In this document: piece after piece, positions 45,475 to 53,964 of the stretch | How the letters are laid out: each line of letters opens with the position of its first letter | Position numbering within the stretch: the stretch's first letter is position 1 | NCBI RefSeq assembly: GCF_029961765.1 | Contig: NZ_CP124681.1 | Coordinates: forward strand, 4,030,001 to 4,094,000 | Reading direction: 5' to 3' | Origin: Nocardioides sp. QY071 | GTDB taxonomy: Bacteria > Actinomycetota > Actinomycetes > Propionibacteriales > Nocardioidaceae | Length of the DNA: 64,000 nucleotides | Position numbers and translations under genes: made by a program | Notes under the pieces: model-generated | The model's input: the letters and a program-made list of their open reading frames with translations, nothing else | What the model was told of the DNA's origin: nothing | The model's database searches: none

Positions 45475-46035
45475 TCAGTTCAGCTCGGGGTCGGCCGGGC
45501 GGGTGGCATGGAACGCGAGGTCGCCGGGCTGGCGGCGCAGCACCTGGCGGCGCAGGTCGCGGGTGTCGCCGAGGAAGGCGTCGTCGACGTGGCTCGGCAC
45601 GACGTACCAGCTGCCCTCCGCGATCTCGGCCTGGAGCTGGCCGGCGCCCCAGCCGGCGTACCCCGCGAAGATCCGCAGCCGGTCGACCGTGCCGTCGACG
45701 AGCTCGCGCGGGGTGTCGAGGTCGAGCAGGCCGACCCGGTCCCACAGTCGCCGGAAGCCGGCGGCGTGCTCACCGCCGGGGGCGGCCAGGGCGACCGCGA
45801 GCGCGCCGTCGGTCGCGACCGGCCCGCCCTGGAAGAGCACCTCGGGCTCCTCGACCACCTCGCCCCACTCCCCCAGCACCTCGGACACCGGGAGCGCGGT
45901 GGGGCGGTTCAGGACGACGCCGAGCGCGCCCTCGTCGTTGACGTCGAGGAGCAGCACGACCGTGTCGACGAAGTTGGGGTCGAGCAGGTCGGGCGACGCC
46001 AGCAGCAGGCGTCCGGCACACAGCTCGCTGGACAT
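45475..46035 (-). CDS. YqgE/AlgH family protein (DUF179)
   Basis: A 186-residue cytosolic protein of unknown function. ATG 46035 begins the family N-terminus (SSELCAGRLLLASPDLLDPNFVDTVV). Other landmarks are LGVVLNRPTALPVSEVL, LFQGGPVATDGALAV and FAGYAGWGAGQLQAEIAEGSWYV. The length matches the family (about 185). It ends just upstream of the TetR operators. Confidence 0.94.
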   Translation of the reverse strand: MSSELCAGRLLLASPDLLDPNFVDTVVLLLDVNDEGALGVVLNRPTALPVSEVLGEWGEVVEEPEVLFQGGPVATDGALAVALAAPGGEHAAGFRRLWDRVGLLDLDTPRELVDGTVDRLRIFAGYAGWGAGQLQAEIAEGSWYVVPSHVDDAFLGDTRDLRRQVLRRQPGDLAFHATRPADPELN

Positions 46036-46078
46036 GGCTCCATCATCCCCCTTCGCCGGCCGCGCGGAAGCAACACAA

Positions 46079-46125
46079 CCCCGGACCCGACGCGAGATTG
46101 GGAGGGAGACGCGTCGGGCCCGGGG
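46079..46125. terminator. Hairpin terminator between the 46147-46692 gene and yqgE
   Basis: A 16-bp stem with one mismatch (46079-46094 and 46110-46125; CCCCGGaCCCGACGCG and its partner) and a 15-nt loop. It follows the minus-strand gene ending at 46147. Confidence 0.6.
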
Positions 46126-46146
46126 CCGCACTCAGGAGGGGCTGGG

Positions 46147-46692
46147 TCAGGCGGCGACCACCGCGCGCAGGCGCTCGAGGAGGGAGCCGCGGACCTCGGG
46201 CTCGGCGTACACCGCGTCCGGGGTGACGACCGGCATGCCGCGGTGGAGCAGGCGGGCCCGCTCCTCGATCTCGGCGCCGATCCGGTGCGCGGCCTCGTCG
46301 CCGATGCTCGTGCGGCCGGCCAGCACGGCGAGCAGGTGGTGCTCCTTGAAGGAGGCGGCCTCCATCGCCGACGCCATGGCGTCGTCGAGCGGGTGGGCCT
46401 GGTAGTGGTCGATGATCATCCGAACGCCGGGCAGCTCGTGGGCGGTGTTGCTCCACGCGATCTCGACGGCCTCGGCGAGGTCCATCGGCTGGTGCGCGAG
46501 CATCCGCTCGATCTGGCCCGACAGGCGGGTGTGCCACTTCAGCGTGAGGGCGGCGAGCAGGTCGAGCTCGTCGCGGAACGCGACGGAGACACCGTCGACG
46601 TCCATGGGCAGCAGGCCGTCGCGGCGCACGGCGGAGGTTGCGATGACGGAGCGGAGGGTCTCGCCCCGGTTGTGAAAGGCCGTCCAGGTCAT
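46147..46692 (-). CDS. Conserved-type hypothetical helical protein
   Basis: A 181-residue protein of unknown function starting at ATG 46692. No signal peptide or membrane helix. It is predicted mostly helical: WHTRLSGQIERMLAHQPMDL, AVEIAWSNTAHELPGVRMII and MASAMEAASFKEHHLLAVLAG, with many Met/His residues in the middle. It is divergent from a TetR gene, a possible regulator. No family was recognised. Base composition and codon use look like its neighbours. Confidence 0.75.
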   Translation of the reverse strand: MTWTAFHNRGETLRSVIATSAVRRDGLLPMDVDGVSVAFRDELDLLAALTLKWHTRLSGQIERMLAHQPMDLAEAVEIAWSNTAHELPGVRMIIDHYQAHPLDDAMASAMEAASFKEHHLLAVLAGRTSIGDEAAHRIGAEIEERARLLHRGMPVVTPDAVYAEPEVRGSLLERLRAVVAA

Positions 46693-46734
46693 GGTCAGCA
46701 CTCCTGTATCGATCGGCGGTCGTCCGGAACTCGG

Positions 46735-46749
46735 GGTATCCGACATACC
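46735..46749. promoter_or_regulatory. Short inverted repeat in the divergent region of the hypothetical and tetR genes
   Basis: GGTAT-CCGAC-ATACC, a 5-bp-arm palindrome, lies 43 bp upstream of the start of the 46147-46692 gene. It is a candidate operator for the divergent TetR protein; the arms are short, so the evidence is weak. Confidence 0.35.
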
Positions 46750-46828
46750 GCTGGTACGTACTACGAGTATGGAGCCGACCACGGGTATGCCCAAGGGCAC
46801 GACACCGTGATCCCGCCCACCCGGCGCA

Positions 46829-46856
46829 GTGACGGGTGTCACGGCGCGCCTATGCT
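46829..46856 (+). promoter_or_regulatory. Candidate promoter of the tetR gene at 46863
   Basis: A -35-like GTGACG (46829-46834) and a -10 TATGCT (46851-46856) with 16 bp between. The GTG start at 46863 follows 7 bp after the -10 box, so a leaderless mRNA is likely. Confidence 0.4.
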
Positions 46857-46862
46857 GAACCG

Positions 46863-47579
46863 GTGGCGAAGGCATCGGTGTCGAAACTCGTCCCCAAGGT
46901 CCCCGTCCCCGGGGTGCCCGGGGCGTCTCGCCGGGCCGCGTACTCCGCCTCCACCAAGCGGGCCCTGGTCGACGTCGCCGAGCAGCTCTTCGCCGAGAAG
47001 GGGTACGCCGGGACCTCGCTGGACGCCATCGTGTCCGGCGCGCGGGTGACCAAGGGCGCGCTCTACCACCACTTCTCCGGCAAGCAGGCGCTCTTCGAGT
47101 CCGTCTTCGAGCGGGTCGAGCAGGAGGCCGCCAAGCGGATCCAGAAGTCGCTGCGCGGCCAGAAGGACCCTTGGCGCAAGGCGACCGAGGGCCTGCGCTC
47201 CTTCCTCGACGTGGTCCAGGAGTCGCCGTACCGCCGGATCGTGATCCAGGACGGGCCGGCCGTGCTCGGCTACGAGCGCTACCGCGAGCAGGAGGAGCGC
47301 TCGACCTTCGCCAACATCGTCGAGATCGTCCGCGCCACGCTCGACGCGGGCTCGTGGGACCTCGACGAGGACATGCTGCAGACGTTCGCGCGGATCTTCT
47401 TCGGCGCGATGTCCTCAGCCGGCGAGTCCGTCGCGACGGCCGCCGACCCGGAGGCCGCGGCCCGCCGGGTCGAGGGGGCGATCGGGTTCCTGCTCGCCGG
47501 CGTGCAGAGCCTGGTCGAGCAGGGCATCGCCATGCCGAGCGCGCTCGGGGCCGACCGCCGGGCGGCCGACCCCGAGTGA
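46863..47579 (+). CDS. TetR-family transcriptional regulator
   Basis: A 238-residue regulator starting at GTG 46863. The helix-turn-helix is AGTSLDAIVSGARVTKGALY followed by HHFSGKQALFESVFERV. A basic, Pro/Val-rich N-terminal arm (KASVSKLVPKVPVPGVPG) precedes the domain and is longer than usual. The C-terminal domain (about 95-225) is a helical ligand pocket with DGPAVLGYERYREQEERSTF. Regulated genes are unknown; the divergent 181-residue gene is a candidate. Confidence 0.93.
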   Translation: MAKASVSKLVPKVPVPGVPGASRRAAYSASTKRALVDVAEQLFAEKGYAGTSLDAIVSGARVTKGALYHHFSGKQALFESVFERVEQEAAKRIQKSLRGQKDPWRKATEGLRSFLDVVQESPYRRIVIQDGPAVLGYERYREQEERSTFANIVEIVRATLDAGSWDLDEDMLQTFARIFFGAMSSAGESVATAADPEAAARRVEGAIGFLLAGVQSLVEQGIAMPSALGADRRAADPE

Positions 47580-47586
47580 GCCCGCG

Positions 47587-48630
47587 TCAGTTGTAGGTGA
47601 CCGAGCCCGGCGACGCGGCACCCTTGCCGGGCACCAGCTCGAGCCAGGTCTTGCCGGCCGGGAGCTCGATCTCGTTGCCGGCGGCGTCCTTGAAGGTCAG
47701 CTCGGCGCCCTCGTCGGCCTTCTCCCAGGTCACGTCGATCGCCTGGCCGCCGTGGAAGATGACCGCCTTGCCCTTGCCCTCGAAGTGCGAGACCGGGACC
47801 GGGTTGCCGGCGGGGTCCGAGTAGGGCGCCAGGCTGGTGCGCACGGTCGCCGCGATGACGGTGTCGGGCTTGAAGACGTCGCCGTCGGCCATGTAGCCGT
47901 TCTGCAGGGCGTACTTCGCGCCGTCGTACTTCCAGTTGGAGGTGCGACCGGGCGACAGCTTGATGGCCATCGTCGTCGCCGGCGCACCGGCCGGGAGCGC
48001 GGCGTCGCCGAACGGGAGGTAGTCGGCAGGGCGGGTCGCGGTGCCGCGCGCCGAGGCGCCGATCTTCTTCAGGTCGGCCATCACGCTGTGCAGCGAGTCG
48101 TGGGTGCCGTCGTTGATGCGCACCACGTGGGGGTTGTTCATGTCGAGGAACTTGATCCCGGCCTTGCGCAGGCCGTTGAGCGTCACCGGCGCGGCGCCCG
48201 AGGTGATGATGGTCGCACCCAGCGGCTTGGCGATGCCGATGTCGGTCAGGCGCATCGAGCGCACCGGGCCGGCCTTGTCGGGCAGCTTCTGGTAGAAGAA
48301 CACCGCGAGCCGGGTGATCCCGCCCTCGACCAGCTCCTCGACCACCAGGTCGGCCTTGCCGACGCCGATCTGCGGGTCGCTGTCGATCGAGTTGTCGATC
48401 TTGACGATGTACGCCGGGTGCTTGCGCGCGGGGTCCGCGCCACCATCGGTCAGCTCACCGGTCAGCGGCCAGGTGGCCGGCGGCGCCGGCGTCTCGCTGG
48501 CCGCCGTCGGGTTGTCGTCGCCGCCGCTGGACTTCTTCCCGCCGTCGTCACCACCCCCGCAGCCGGCGAGCGCGAGGCTCAGCACGACGAGCGAGGCGGG
48601 CAGGGCACGGCGGAGGATCGAGGAACGCAC
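47587..48630 (-). CDS. DUF3048 family lipoprotein (YerB-like)
   Basis: A 347-residue exported lipoprotein with lipobox LAGC (Cys24), a Gly/Lys/Ser linker, then the DUF3048 region (PAYIVKIDNSIDSDPQIGVGKADLVVEE; VRSMRLTDIGIAKPLGATII; PHVVRINDGTHDSLHSVMADLKK) and the C-terminal companion domain. GTG 48630 starts the signal peptide; longer in-frame extensions run antisense through the sigma-factor gene and are not real. Function in the envelope is unknown. Confidence 0.92.
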   Translation of the reverse strand: MRSSILRRALPASLVVLSLALAGCGGGDDGGKKSSGGDDNPTAASETPAPPATWPLTGELTDGGADPARKHPAYIVKIDNSIDSDPQIGVGKADLVVEELVEGGITRLAVFFYQKLPDKAGPVRSMRLTDIGIAKPLGATIITSGAAPVTLNGLRKAGIKFLDMNNPHVVRINDGTHDSLHSVMADLKKIGASARGTATRPADYLPFGDAALPAGAPATTMAIKLSPGRTSNWKYDGAKYALQNGYMADGDVFKPDTVIAATVRTSLAPYSDPAGNPVPVSHFEGKGKAVIFHGGQAIDVTWEKADEGAELTFKDAAGNEIELPAGKTWLELVPGKGAASPGSVTYN

Positions 48631-48747
48631 GCGGCAAGTCTGACCCACGCCGCACCCAGACGACGGAGCCGCCCCCGCGTGTCGGGGTGTGACATGGCGG
48701 GCCGCGGCAGCGTCGTACCGGGAAAGCACACCGTCCCCGGGAGAGAC

Positions 48748-49248
48748 ATGATCGAGCCCGTGCCCGACTCCTTCGACGCGTTCGCGCGCGCCCAGGCCGC
48801 GCGGCTCCACCGCGCGGCGTGGCTGCTGTGCGGTGAGCGGACCCAGGCCGAGGACCTGGTGCAGGACACGCTGGCGAAGGTCTACGTGCGGATGCACCGC
48901 CGGCTCGGGCCGCGGCTGGAGAACCCCGCGGCGTACGCGCAGACGGTGCTGACCCGCACCTACATCAGCGGGCGCCGGCGCCGCAGCAGCACCGAGGTCC
49001 CGTACGCCGACCTGCCGGGTCTCGACGCGGAGGGGAGCGCCGACCACGCCGAGACGACCGACCTCCGGCTCGCGCTCACCGAGGCGCTCGCCGGACTGGC
49101 GCCGGTGGACCGGGCGGTCGTCGTGCTGCGTCACCTCGAGGACCTGTCGGTCGAGGAGGTGGCCGGCGCTCTCGGCCTCACGCCGGGGGCGGTCCGCAAC
49201 CGCAGCATGCGCGCGCTGGCGCGGATGCGGAAGGAGGTACTGCGATGA
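48748..49248 (+). CDS. SigE-family ECF RNA polymerase sigma factor
   Basis: A 166-residue ECF sigma factor starting at ATG 48748. Region 2 covers about 8-75 ([53 protein letters not shown]) and region 4 about 105-160 (LAPVDRAVVVLRHLEDLSVE; LGLTPGAVRNRSMRALARM). It matches the actinobacterial SigE-like group typical of this order. Its stop overlaps the next gene (ATGA), whose membrane product may be its regulator. Confidence 0.94.
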   Translation: MIEPVPDSFDAFARAQAARLHRAAWLLCGERTQAEDLVQDTLAKVYVRMHRRLGPRLENPAAYAQTVLTRTYISGRRRRSSTEVPYADLPGLDAEGSADHAETTDLRLALTEALAGLAPVDRAVVVLRHLEDLSVEEVAGALGLTPGAVRNRSMRALARMRKEVLR

Positions 49249-50054
49249 ACGAGCACGACCTGACCGACGTCCTGACCCGAGCAGGCGGTCGCCTGGACCC
49301 CGATGTCGCTGCCCTGGTGGCCGGCGGGACCCGGCGGGGGCGCCGGCGGATCCGCCGGCGCCGGGGCCTCGCCGTCGCCGTGGGAGGCGCCGCGACCGCG
49401 GCCCTCGTCGGCGCAGTGGCGTGGCAGTCCTCGCTCGGCGCGACCACCGCTCGTGACGTGGCGACGACCCGGCCGACGCCACCCGCACCGACCCCCGCAC
49501 GGGCCGCGGGGCTGACGCCGGACGACCAGCGCTCCCTCGCGCCGGACGACGTGGTGCTGGAACGCTTCCTGCGCCATCTGCCCGGCGGCCGGATCAGCGA
49601 CCTGCGGACGATCCCGGTCGACGACCCCGACCACGTCAGCCAGCACGGCCTGGAGATCAACCTGCGGCTCGACGGCGCCGACGTCGAGGTCCGGCTCTAC
49701 GACATGAGCCCCGACCCCGAGCAGTGGCGGCAGGTCGCGAGCAGGGCGCCGGGGAACGAGCGCTGCGCGGCCTCGCCAGCGTGCACCGCCCGGCGAACCA
49801 CGTACTCGGCCGAGGAGACCTGCGGGGCACCGGAGTGCCGCCCGCTCCCCGACGGCTCGTGGGTGTGGCCGCGCTCCGGTGACGGCGGCGACGGCTCGGA
49901 CACGAGCGGCCTCACCGCCAACTGGTCGGGCGTGTTCGCCCCCGACGGGTGGATGGTCGACGTGTCCGCGACCAACCGGGCCGACGCCGGCGAGCCGCTC
50001 CTCAGCCTCGACCAGCTGACCGAGCTGGCGACCTCCGACATCTGGTTCCGATGA
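49245..50054 (+). CDS. Membrane protein coupled to the ECF sigma factor (possible anti-sigma factor)
   Basis: A 269-residue single-pass protein. The short cytoplasmic part (1-43) has HDLTDVLTRAGGRLDPDVAA and an Arg-rich stretch (RRGRRRIRRRRG), followed by a helix (about 43-60). The extracellular domain (about 60-269) has four Cys in two close pairs (ERCAASPACTARR; EETCGAPECRPL) and Trp-rich segments. No zinc anti-sigma HxxxCxxC motif is present, so the anti-sigma role rests on the overlap with the sigma gene and topology. Confidence 0.85.
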   Translation: MNEHDLTDVLTRAGGRLDPDVAALVAGGTRRGRRRIRRRRGLAVAVGGAATAALVGAVAWQSSLGATTARDVATTRPTPPAPTPARAAGLTPDDQRSLAPDDVVLERFLRHLPGGRISDLRTIPVDDPDHVSQHGLEINLRLDGADVEVRLYDMSPDPEQWRQVASRAPGNERCAASPACTARRTTYSAEETCGAPECRPLPDGSWVWPRSGDGGDGSDTSGLTANWSGVFAPDGWMVDVSATNRADAGEPLLSLDQLTELATSDIWFR

Positions 50055-50055
50055 C

Positions 50056-50103
50056 AGTCGGGTGGGTGAGGGTGACCCAGGGGTCACCCTCACCCACCCG
50101 ACT
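50056..50103 (+). terminator. 23-bp perfect hairpin terminator of the sigma factor operon
   Basis: Arms 50056-50078 and 50081-50103 are perfect complements around 2 nt (effectively a tetraloop CAGG). It begins 2 bp after the operon's last stop codon (50052-50054). Confidence 0.85.
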
Positions 50104-50234
50104 CGGTGGTCTCGTGGCCGTCAGGTTCCTGACGCGTCAGGCGCGTGCGGTGGCAAGGCGGCGGCGCGCAGGCGACCTTGGGGCGAAGCGGTCGTCAAGC
50201 GCCGCCAACGCCGCCAACGTGCGTGCCGGGCGCG
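50104..50234. other. Intergenic region with a 14-bp palindrome
   Basis: About 130 bp between the hairpin and the fabG stop. It contains the perfect palindrome CCTGACGCGTCAGG (50128-50141) and a GCCGCCAAC direct repeat (GCCGCCAACGCCGCCAACG, 50201-50219). No gene was found here. Confidence 0.4.
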
Positions 50235-51005
50235 TCAGGTGCCGAGCGAGATGCCGCCGTCGACGTAGAGCGTCTGACCGGTGATGTAGGACGCCTCGTC
50301 GCTCGACAGGAAGGTCACCGCGGCGGCGATGTCCTCGGGGAATCCCACCCGCTTGACCGGGTTGGCCTCGGCGTTGAGGCGGCGGAACTCGTCGACGTCG
50401 AGCTTGAGCCGCGCCGCGGTGGCGTCGGTCATCTCGGTGGCGATGAAGCCCGGCGCGACGGCGTTGACGTTGATGCCGAACGGACCGAGCTCGATGCCGA
50501 GGGTCCGGGTGAAGCCCTGGATGCCCATCTTGGCGGCCGAGTAGTTGGCCTGGCCACGGTTGCCGAGCGCGGAGATCGAGGAGATGTTCACGACCTTGCC
50601 GTACTTCTGCTCCACGAAGTGCTTCTGCGCGGCCTTGGTCATCAAGAAGGCGCCCTTGAGGTGCACGCCCATGACCAGGTCCCAGTCCTCCTCGGTCATC
50701 TTGAAGAGCAGGTTGTCCCGCGTGATGCCCGCGTTGTTGACCAGGATGTGGATGCCGCCGAGGTCGGCGACGACCCGCTCGACGGCGGCGTCGACCGACG
50801 CGCCGTCGGAGACGTTGGCGCCCACGCCGATGGCCTTGGCGCCCTCGACCAGGGGCAGCTTGGCGGCGGCCTCGGCGGCTGCGGCCTCGTCGAGGTCGAC
50901 GATCGCGACCGATGCGCCCTCCTCGGCGTACCGGCTCGCGGTGCCGAACCCGATCCCTCGTGCGGCTCCGGTGATGACGGCGACTCGCCCGTCGAAACGA
51001 CCCAT
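50235..51005 (-). CDS. SDR-family 3-oxoacyl-ACP reductase-like protein (FabG)
   Basis: A 256-residue short-chain dehydrogenase. Cofactor motif TGAARGIGFG (12-21), Asp37 after AIV suggesting NAD(H) preference, NNAG (90-93), and the catalytic set Ser142, Tyr155, Lys159 in NISSISALGNRGQANYSAAK. The C-terminus GQTLYVDGGISLGT is typical. It reduces a 3-oxoacyl group or oxidises a 3-hydroxyacyl group; the true substrate could differ from fatty acid synthesis. Start at ATG 51005. Confidence 0.94.
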   Translation of the reverse strand: MGRFDGRVAVITGAARGIGFGTASRYAEEGASVAIVDLDEAAAAEAAAKLPLVEGAKAIGVGANVSDGASVDAAVERVVADLGGIHILVNNAGITRDNLLFKMTEEDWDLVMGVHLKGAFLMTKAAQKHFVEQKYGKVVNISSISALGNRGQANYSAAKMGIQGFTRTLGIELGPFGINVNAVAPGFIATEMTDATAARLKLDVDEFRRLNAEANPVKRVGFPEDIAAAVTFLSSDEASYITGQTLYVDGGISLGT

Positions 51006-51045
51006 GGGTGCTGACCTCTCAACTCGGTAGACGATCGGCGGCAGC

Positions 51046-51459
51046 CTACGACGCCAGGGCGGTCCGCAGGCGGGCGGCATACTCCGCGGACTCCCCCGCG
51101 GCGTACTTCGTGCGCGGCCAGAAGAAGCCACGCAGCCCGTCGCCCTTGGTCCGGGGCACGACGTGCAGGTGCAGGTGCGGAACCGACTGGCTGACCACGT
51201 TGTTCATCGCCACGAAGCTGCCCTGCGCCCCGAGGCCGGCGACGACGGCGCTCGCCAGTCGCTGCGCTGCACCCAGGAAGCCGTCACGCTGCCCGGCCGG
51301 GAGGTCGGGCAGCGTGACGACGTGGGTGCGGGGCACCAGCAGGACGTGGCCCTTGAACACCGGGCGCCGGTCGAGGAACGCGAGCAGGTCGGGCTCGTCG
51401 AGGACGACGTCGGCCTCGGTGTCGCCGGCGAGGATGGAGCAGAAGACGCAGTCCGCCAT
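51046..51459 (-). CDS. HIT-family nucleotide hydrolase
   Basis: A 137-residue histidine-triad protein. The active motif HLHLHV is at 95-100, with middle His as nucleophile, and the zinc Cys pair CVFC at 4-7. These proteins hydrolyse nucleoside phosphoramidates or dinucleoside polyphosphates, often removing adenylate from metabolites. ATG 51459. It lies between the phosphodiesterase and fabG genes, all on the minus strand. Confidence 0.95.
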   Translation of the reverse strand: MADCVFCSILAGDTEADVVLDEPDLLAFLDRRPVFKGHVLLVPRTHVVTLPDLPAGQRDGFLGAAQRLASAVVAGLGAQGSFVAMNNVVSQSVPHLHLHVVPRTKGDGLRGFFWPRTKYAAGESAEYAARLRTALAS

Positions 51460-51489
51460 GTCGGCGAATCTAGTCCCCTCCGGGGACGG

Positions 51490-52635
51490 TCAGGCCGCGC
51501 CCTCGCCCGCCAGCCAGCCGTCGCGGGTGGCGACGGCGATGTCCGGGTTGTCGGAGAACAGCGCGTCGACACCGGCGTCGAGGAACGCGTCGACCTCGCC
51601 GGCGAGGTCGCCCTTCGCATTCGGGTCGGTGCCGATGCGGTGGTCGGTCGGCAGGAACTGGTTCTCGACCCGCATCGTCCAGGTCACCACGCGCAGGCCG
51701 ACGGCGTGCGCGTCGGCGACCAGCGAGCTCGGCGCACCGATCGCACCCGAGGCGTCACGCGGGATGACCAGGCTCTTGGTCGGCGCGACCCAGTCGGCGT
51801 ACGTCGCGATGTCGGCCAGGCCGGCGGGCCTCACCAGGTCGGCGTACGTGGTGGTCGAGCCGGCCGCCTTGAGGTCGTACGGCGCACCGCTTCCGTCGAC
51901 GAGCTGGGCCAGCGGCACGCGGGTCATCGTGTCGAGCTGGCGAAGGTTCGCGGTCTCGAAGGACTGGATGACGACCTTGGCGTTGGGCCGGTCGAGACCG
52001 TTGCGGCGCAGGGTGCGCACCAGCGGCTCCTCGAGGGAGAGGCCGATCGAGTCGAAGTACGACGGGTGCTTGGTCTCGGGCGCGATGCCGATGGTGCGAC
52101 CGGTGCGGCCGGACTCGCGCTTGACGAGCCGGATGACCTCCTCCAGGGTCGGGATCTCGAACCGGCCGTCGTAGCGGGTGTTGTCGGGGCGGACCTGCGG
52201 CAGCCGCTCCTTGGCGCGAAGCGTCTTCAGCTCGGCGAGGGTGAAGTCCTCGGTGAACCAACCGGTGACGCTGACGCCGTCGATCGTCCTGGTGGTGCGC
52301 CGGCCGGCGAACTCCGGGTGCGTGGCGACGTCCGTCGTACCGCTGATCTCGTTCTCGTGGCGGGCGACGAGGACGCCGTCCTTGGTGGAGACGAGGTCGG
52401 GCTCGACGTAGTCGGCGCCCATCTCGATGGCGAGGCGGTAGGCCGCGAGGGTGTGCTCGGGCCGGTACCCGGAGGCGCCACGGTGCGCGATCACGATCGG
52501 CTCGGCACCGGGGTGGCGGTCGGGGTGGCCGTTGCCGGGCGCGGCCTGGACGGGGACGGCGGCGGCGCCAAGGGCGACGACGGCAGTGGTGATGGCAGCC
52601 ATGAGGGTCCTCCCGAGGAGGGTCGTCCGGTTCAT
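51490..52635 (-). CDS. Secreted glycerophosphodiester phosphodiesterase
   Basis: A 381-residue exported enzyme with signal peptide (about 1-31, VPVQAAPG). GDPD motifs: IAHRGASGYRPEHT (His51, Arg52) and VEPDLVSTKDGVLVARHE (Glu78, Asp80, His94). The ending VDAFLDAGVDALFSDNPDIA is usual. It cleaves glycerophosphodiesters from phospholipid turnover or teichoic acids to glycerol-3-phosphate and an alcohol. An ATG 9 bp upstream would also be possible; ATG 52635 gives a good signal peptide. Confidence 0.94.
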   Translation of the reverse strand: MNRTTLLGRTLMAAITTAVVALGAAAVPVQAAPGNGHPDRHPGAEPIVIAHRGASGYRPEHTLAAYRLAIEMGADYVEPDLVSTKDGVLVARHENEISGTTDVATHPEFAGRRTTRTIDGVSVTGWFTEDFTLAELKTLRAKERLPQVRPDNTRYDGRFEIPTLEEVIRLVKRESGRTGRTIGIAPETKHPSYFDSIGLSLEEPLVRTLRRNGLDRPNAKVVIQSFETANLRQLDTMTRVPLAQLVDGSGAPYDLKAAGSTTTYADLVRPAGLADIATYADWVAPTKSLVIPRDASGAIGAPSSLVADAHAVGLRVVTWTMRVENQFLPTDHRIGTDPNAKGDLAGEVDAFLDAGVDALFSDNPDIAVATRDGWLAGEGAA

Positions 52636-52687
52636 GACCGCAACCCGACCAGTCACAGGTGGCCCGCCGGGGAGCCACGGGTGAACG

Positions 52688-53122
52688 TCAGTCGGCGAGC
52701 AGGAGGATGCCGCCGGCGAACAGCGCGACGACCTTGACGACCTCGAGCCCGACGTACCAGAGGTGGGCACGGGATCCCGGTCCCTCGACGCCCTCGGGCG
52801 CCGCGAGGACGGCGTCGGAGCGCCGGGTCAGGGCGGGGCGCACGAGCAGCATCTGACCGAGCAGCACGGCGACCGCGACGCCCAGCGCGACCGCGGCGCC
52901 GCGACCGGGCTCGCCGACGAGGAGCGAGATGACGACCAGCACGGCGAGCACCAGCTCGCAGGCGTTCAGCGCCCGGAACACCAGCCGGCCGATGCCCAGC
53001 CCGACCTTCAGCGTCACGCCCGGCGCCCGGAACTTCACCGGCGCCTCGATGAACGAGATCGCCAGCACCATGCCCAGCCAGACGAAGGTGGCGGCGGTGG
53101 CGGTGGCGTGCGAGGCGGGCAT
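52688..53122 (-). CDS. Four-helix integral membrane protein
   Basis: A 144-residue membrane protein starting at ATG 53122. Helices at about 8-26, 55-70, 77-95 and 122-142. The loop FIEAPVKFRAPGVTLKVGLG after helix 1 looks conserved and contains Lys/Arg residues near the membrane. No named family or function is claimed. It is upstream of GDPD on the same strand with a 52-bp gap, and divergent from the thioesterase gene. Confidence 0.82.
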   Translation of the reverse strand: MPASHATATAATFVWLGMVLAISFIEAPVKFRAPGVTLKVGLGIGRLVFRALNACELVLAVLVVISLLVGEPGRGAAVALGVAVAVLLGQMLLVRPALTRRSDAVLAAPEGVEGPGSRAHLWYVGLEVVKVVALFAGGILLLAD

Positions 53123-53186
53123 GTGCTGATCATCCACCCTCCGTTCGGGGGTACGCCGCCGCTGGGCCGCACGTGAGAATGGCCCG

Positions 53187-53954
53187 GTGGCGTACTGGCA
53201 CCGGACCGCACCGCACACCTTCACCCCCACCGAGCACGTCGGTGGCGCCTGGGACCGCGCGACCCAGCACATCGCCCCCGCGCTCGGCGTCCTGGCCCAC
53301 GAGGTCGAGCGCGACCGCGACGCCCGCCGCTCCGACGGGCTGGTCGTCAGCCGGCTGTCCTACGACATCCTCGGCACCGTGCCGATCGAGCCGATCGACG
53401 TGGCCGTGGAGGTGCTCCGGCCGGGCCGGACGATCGAGCTGGTGCAGGCCACGGCGTCGTACGCCGGCCGGGCGGTCGCCGTACTGCGGGCGTGGCTGGT
53501 CGAGCCCTACGACACCGCACCCCTCGCCGGCACCGACCTCCCGTCGATCCCCGGCCCGGACGAGATGGAGCCGTGGGACATGGCCGGGCTGTGGGCCGGC
53601 GGCTTCATCGCCTCGGTCGAGGTGCGCCGCAAGGAGCTCGGCCCGGGCCGCTCGATGGTGTGGGTGCGCACCCCGCACGCGCTGGTCGCCGATGAGCCGG
53701 TCAGCCGGCTGGCCGCGGTCGCCGGGCTGGTCGACATCACCAACGGGATCGCCGTGCGCACCGACCCGGCGAAGGTCGCCTTCCCCAACCTCGACCTCAC
53801 CGCGCACTTCCTGCACCTGCCCGCCGAGGGCTGGCTCGGACTCGACACGACCCAGTCGTACGGCGCCGGCGGGATCGGCGTCACGAGCTCGAAGATGCAC
53901 GACGAGAACGGCCCGCTCGGCACGATCGCGCAGACGCTCACGGTCCGCCCGTAG
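53187..53954 (+). CDS. Double-hotdog acyl-CoA thioesterase family protein (TesB-like)
   Basis: A 255-residue protein starting at GTG 53187. N-terminal half: GGAWDRATQHIAPALGVLAH and SYDILGTVPIEPIDVAVEVLRPGR, a hotdog domain; C-terminal half: FIASVEVRRKELGPGRSMVW through NLDLTAHFLHLPAEGWLGLD, ending in THF-like features of the thioesterase superfamily (4HBT_3). It probably hydrolyses acyl-CoAs in the cytosol; substrates unknown. Next gene follows 10 bp later. Confidence 0.9.
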   Translation: MAYWHRTAPHTFTPTEHVGGAWDRATQHIAPALGVLAHEVERDRDARRSDGLVVSRLSYDILGTVPIEPIDVAVEVLRPGRTIELVQATASYAGRAVAVLRAWLVEPYDTAPLAGTDLPSIPGPDEMEPWDMAGLWAGGFIASVEVRRKELGPGRSMVWVRTPHALVADEPVSRLAAVAGLVDITNGIAVRTDPAKVAFPNLDLTAHFLHLPAEGWLGLDTTQSYGAGGIGVTSSKMHDENGPLGTIAQTLTVRP

Positions 53955-53964
53955 ATTGGACGGC

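Noticed and set aside
48631-49500. An N-terminal extension of the DUF3048 protein
   Set aside because: It would run antisense through the sigma factor gene and place the lipoprotein signal peptide internally. GTG 48630 fits a normal lipobox.
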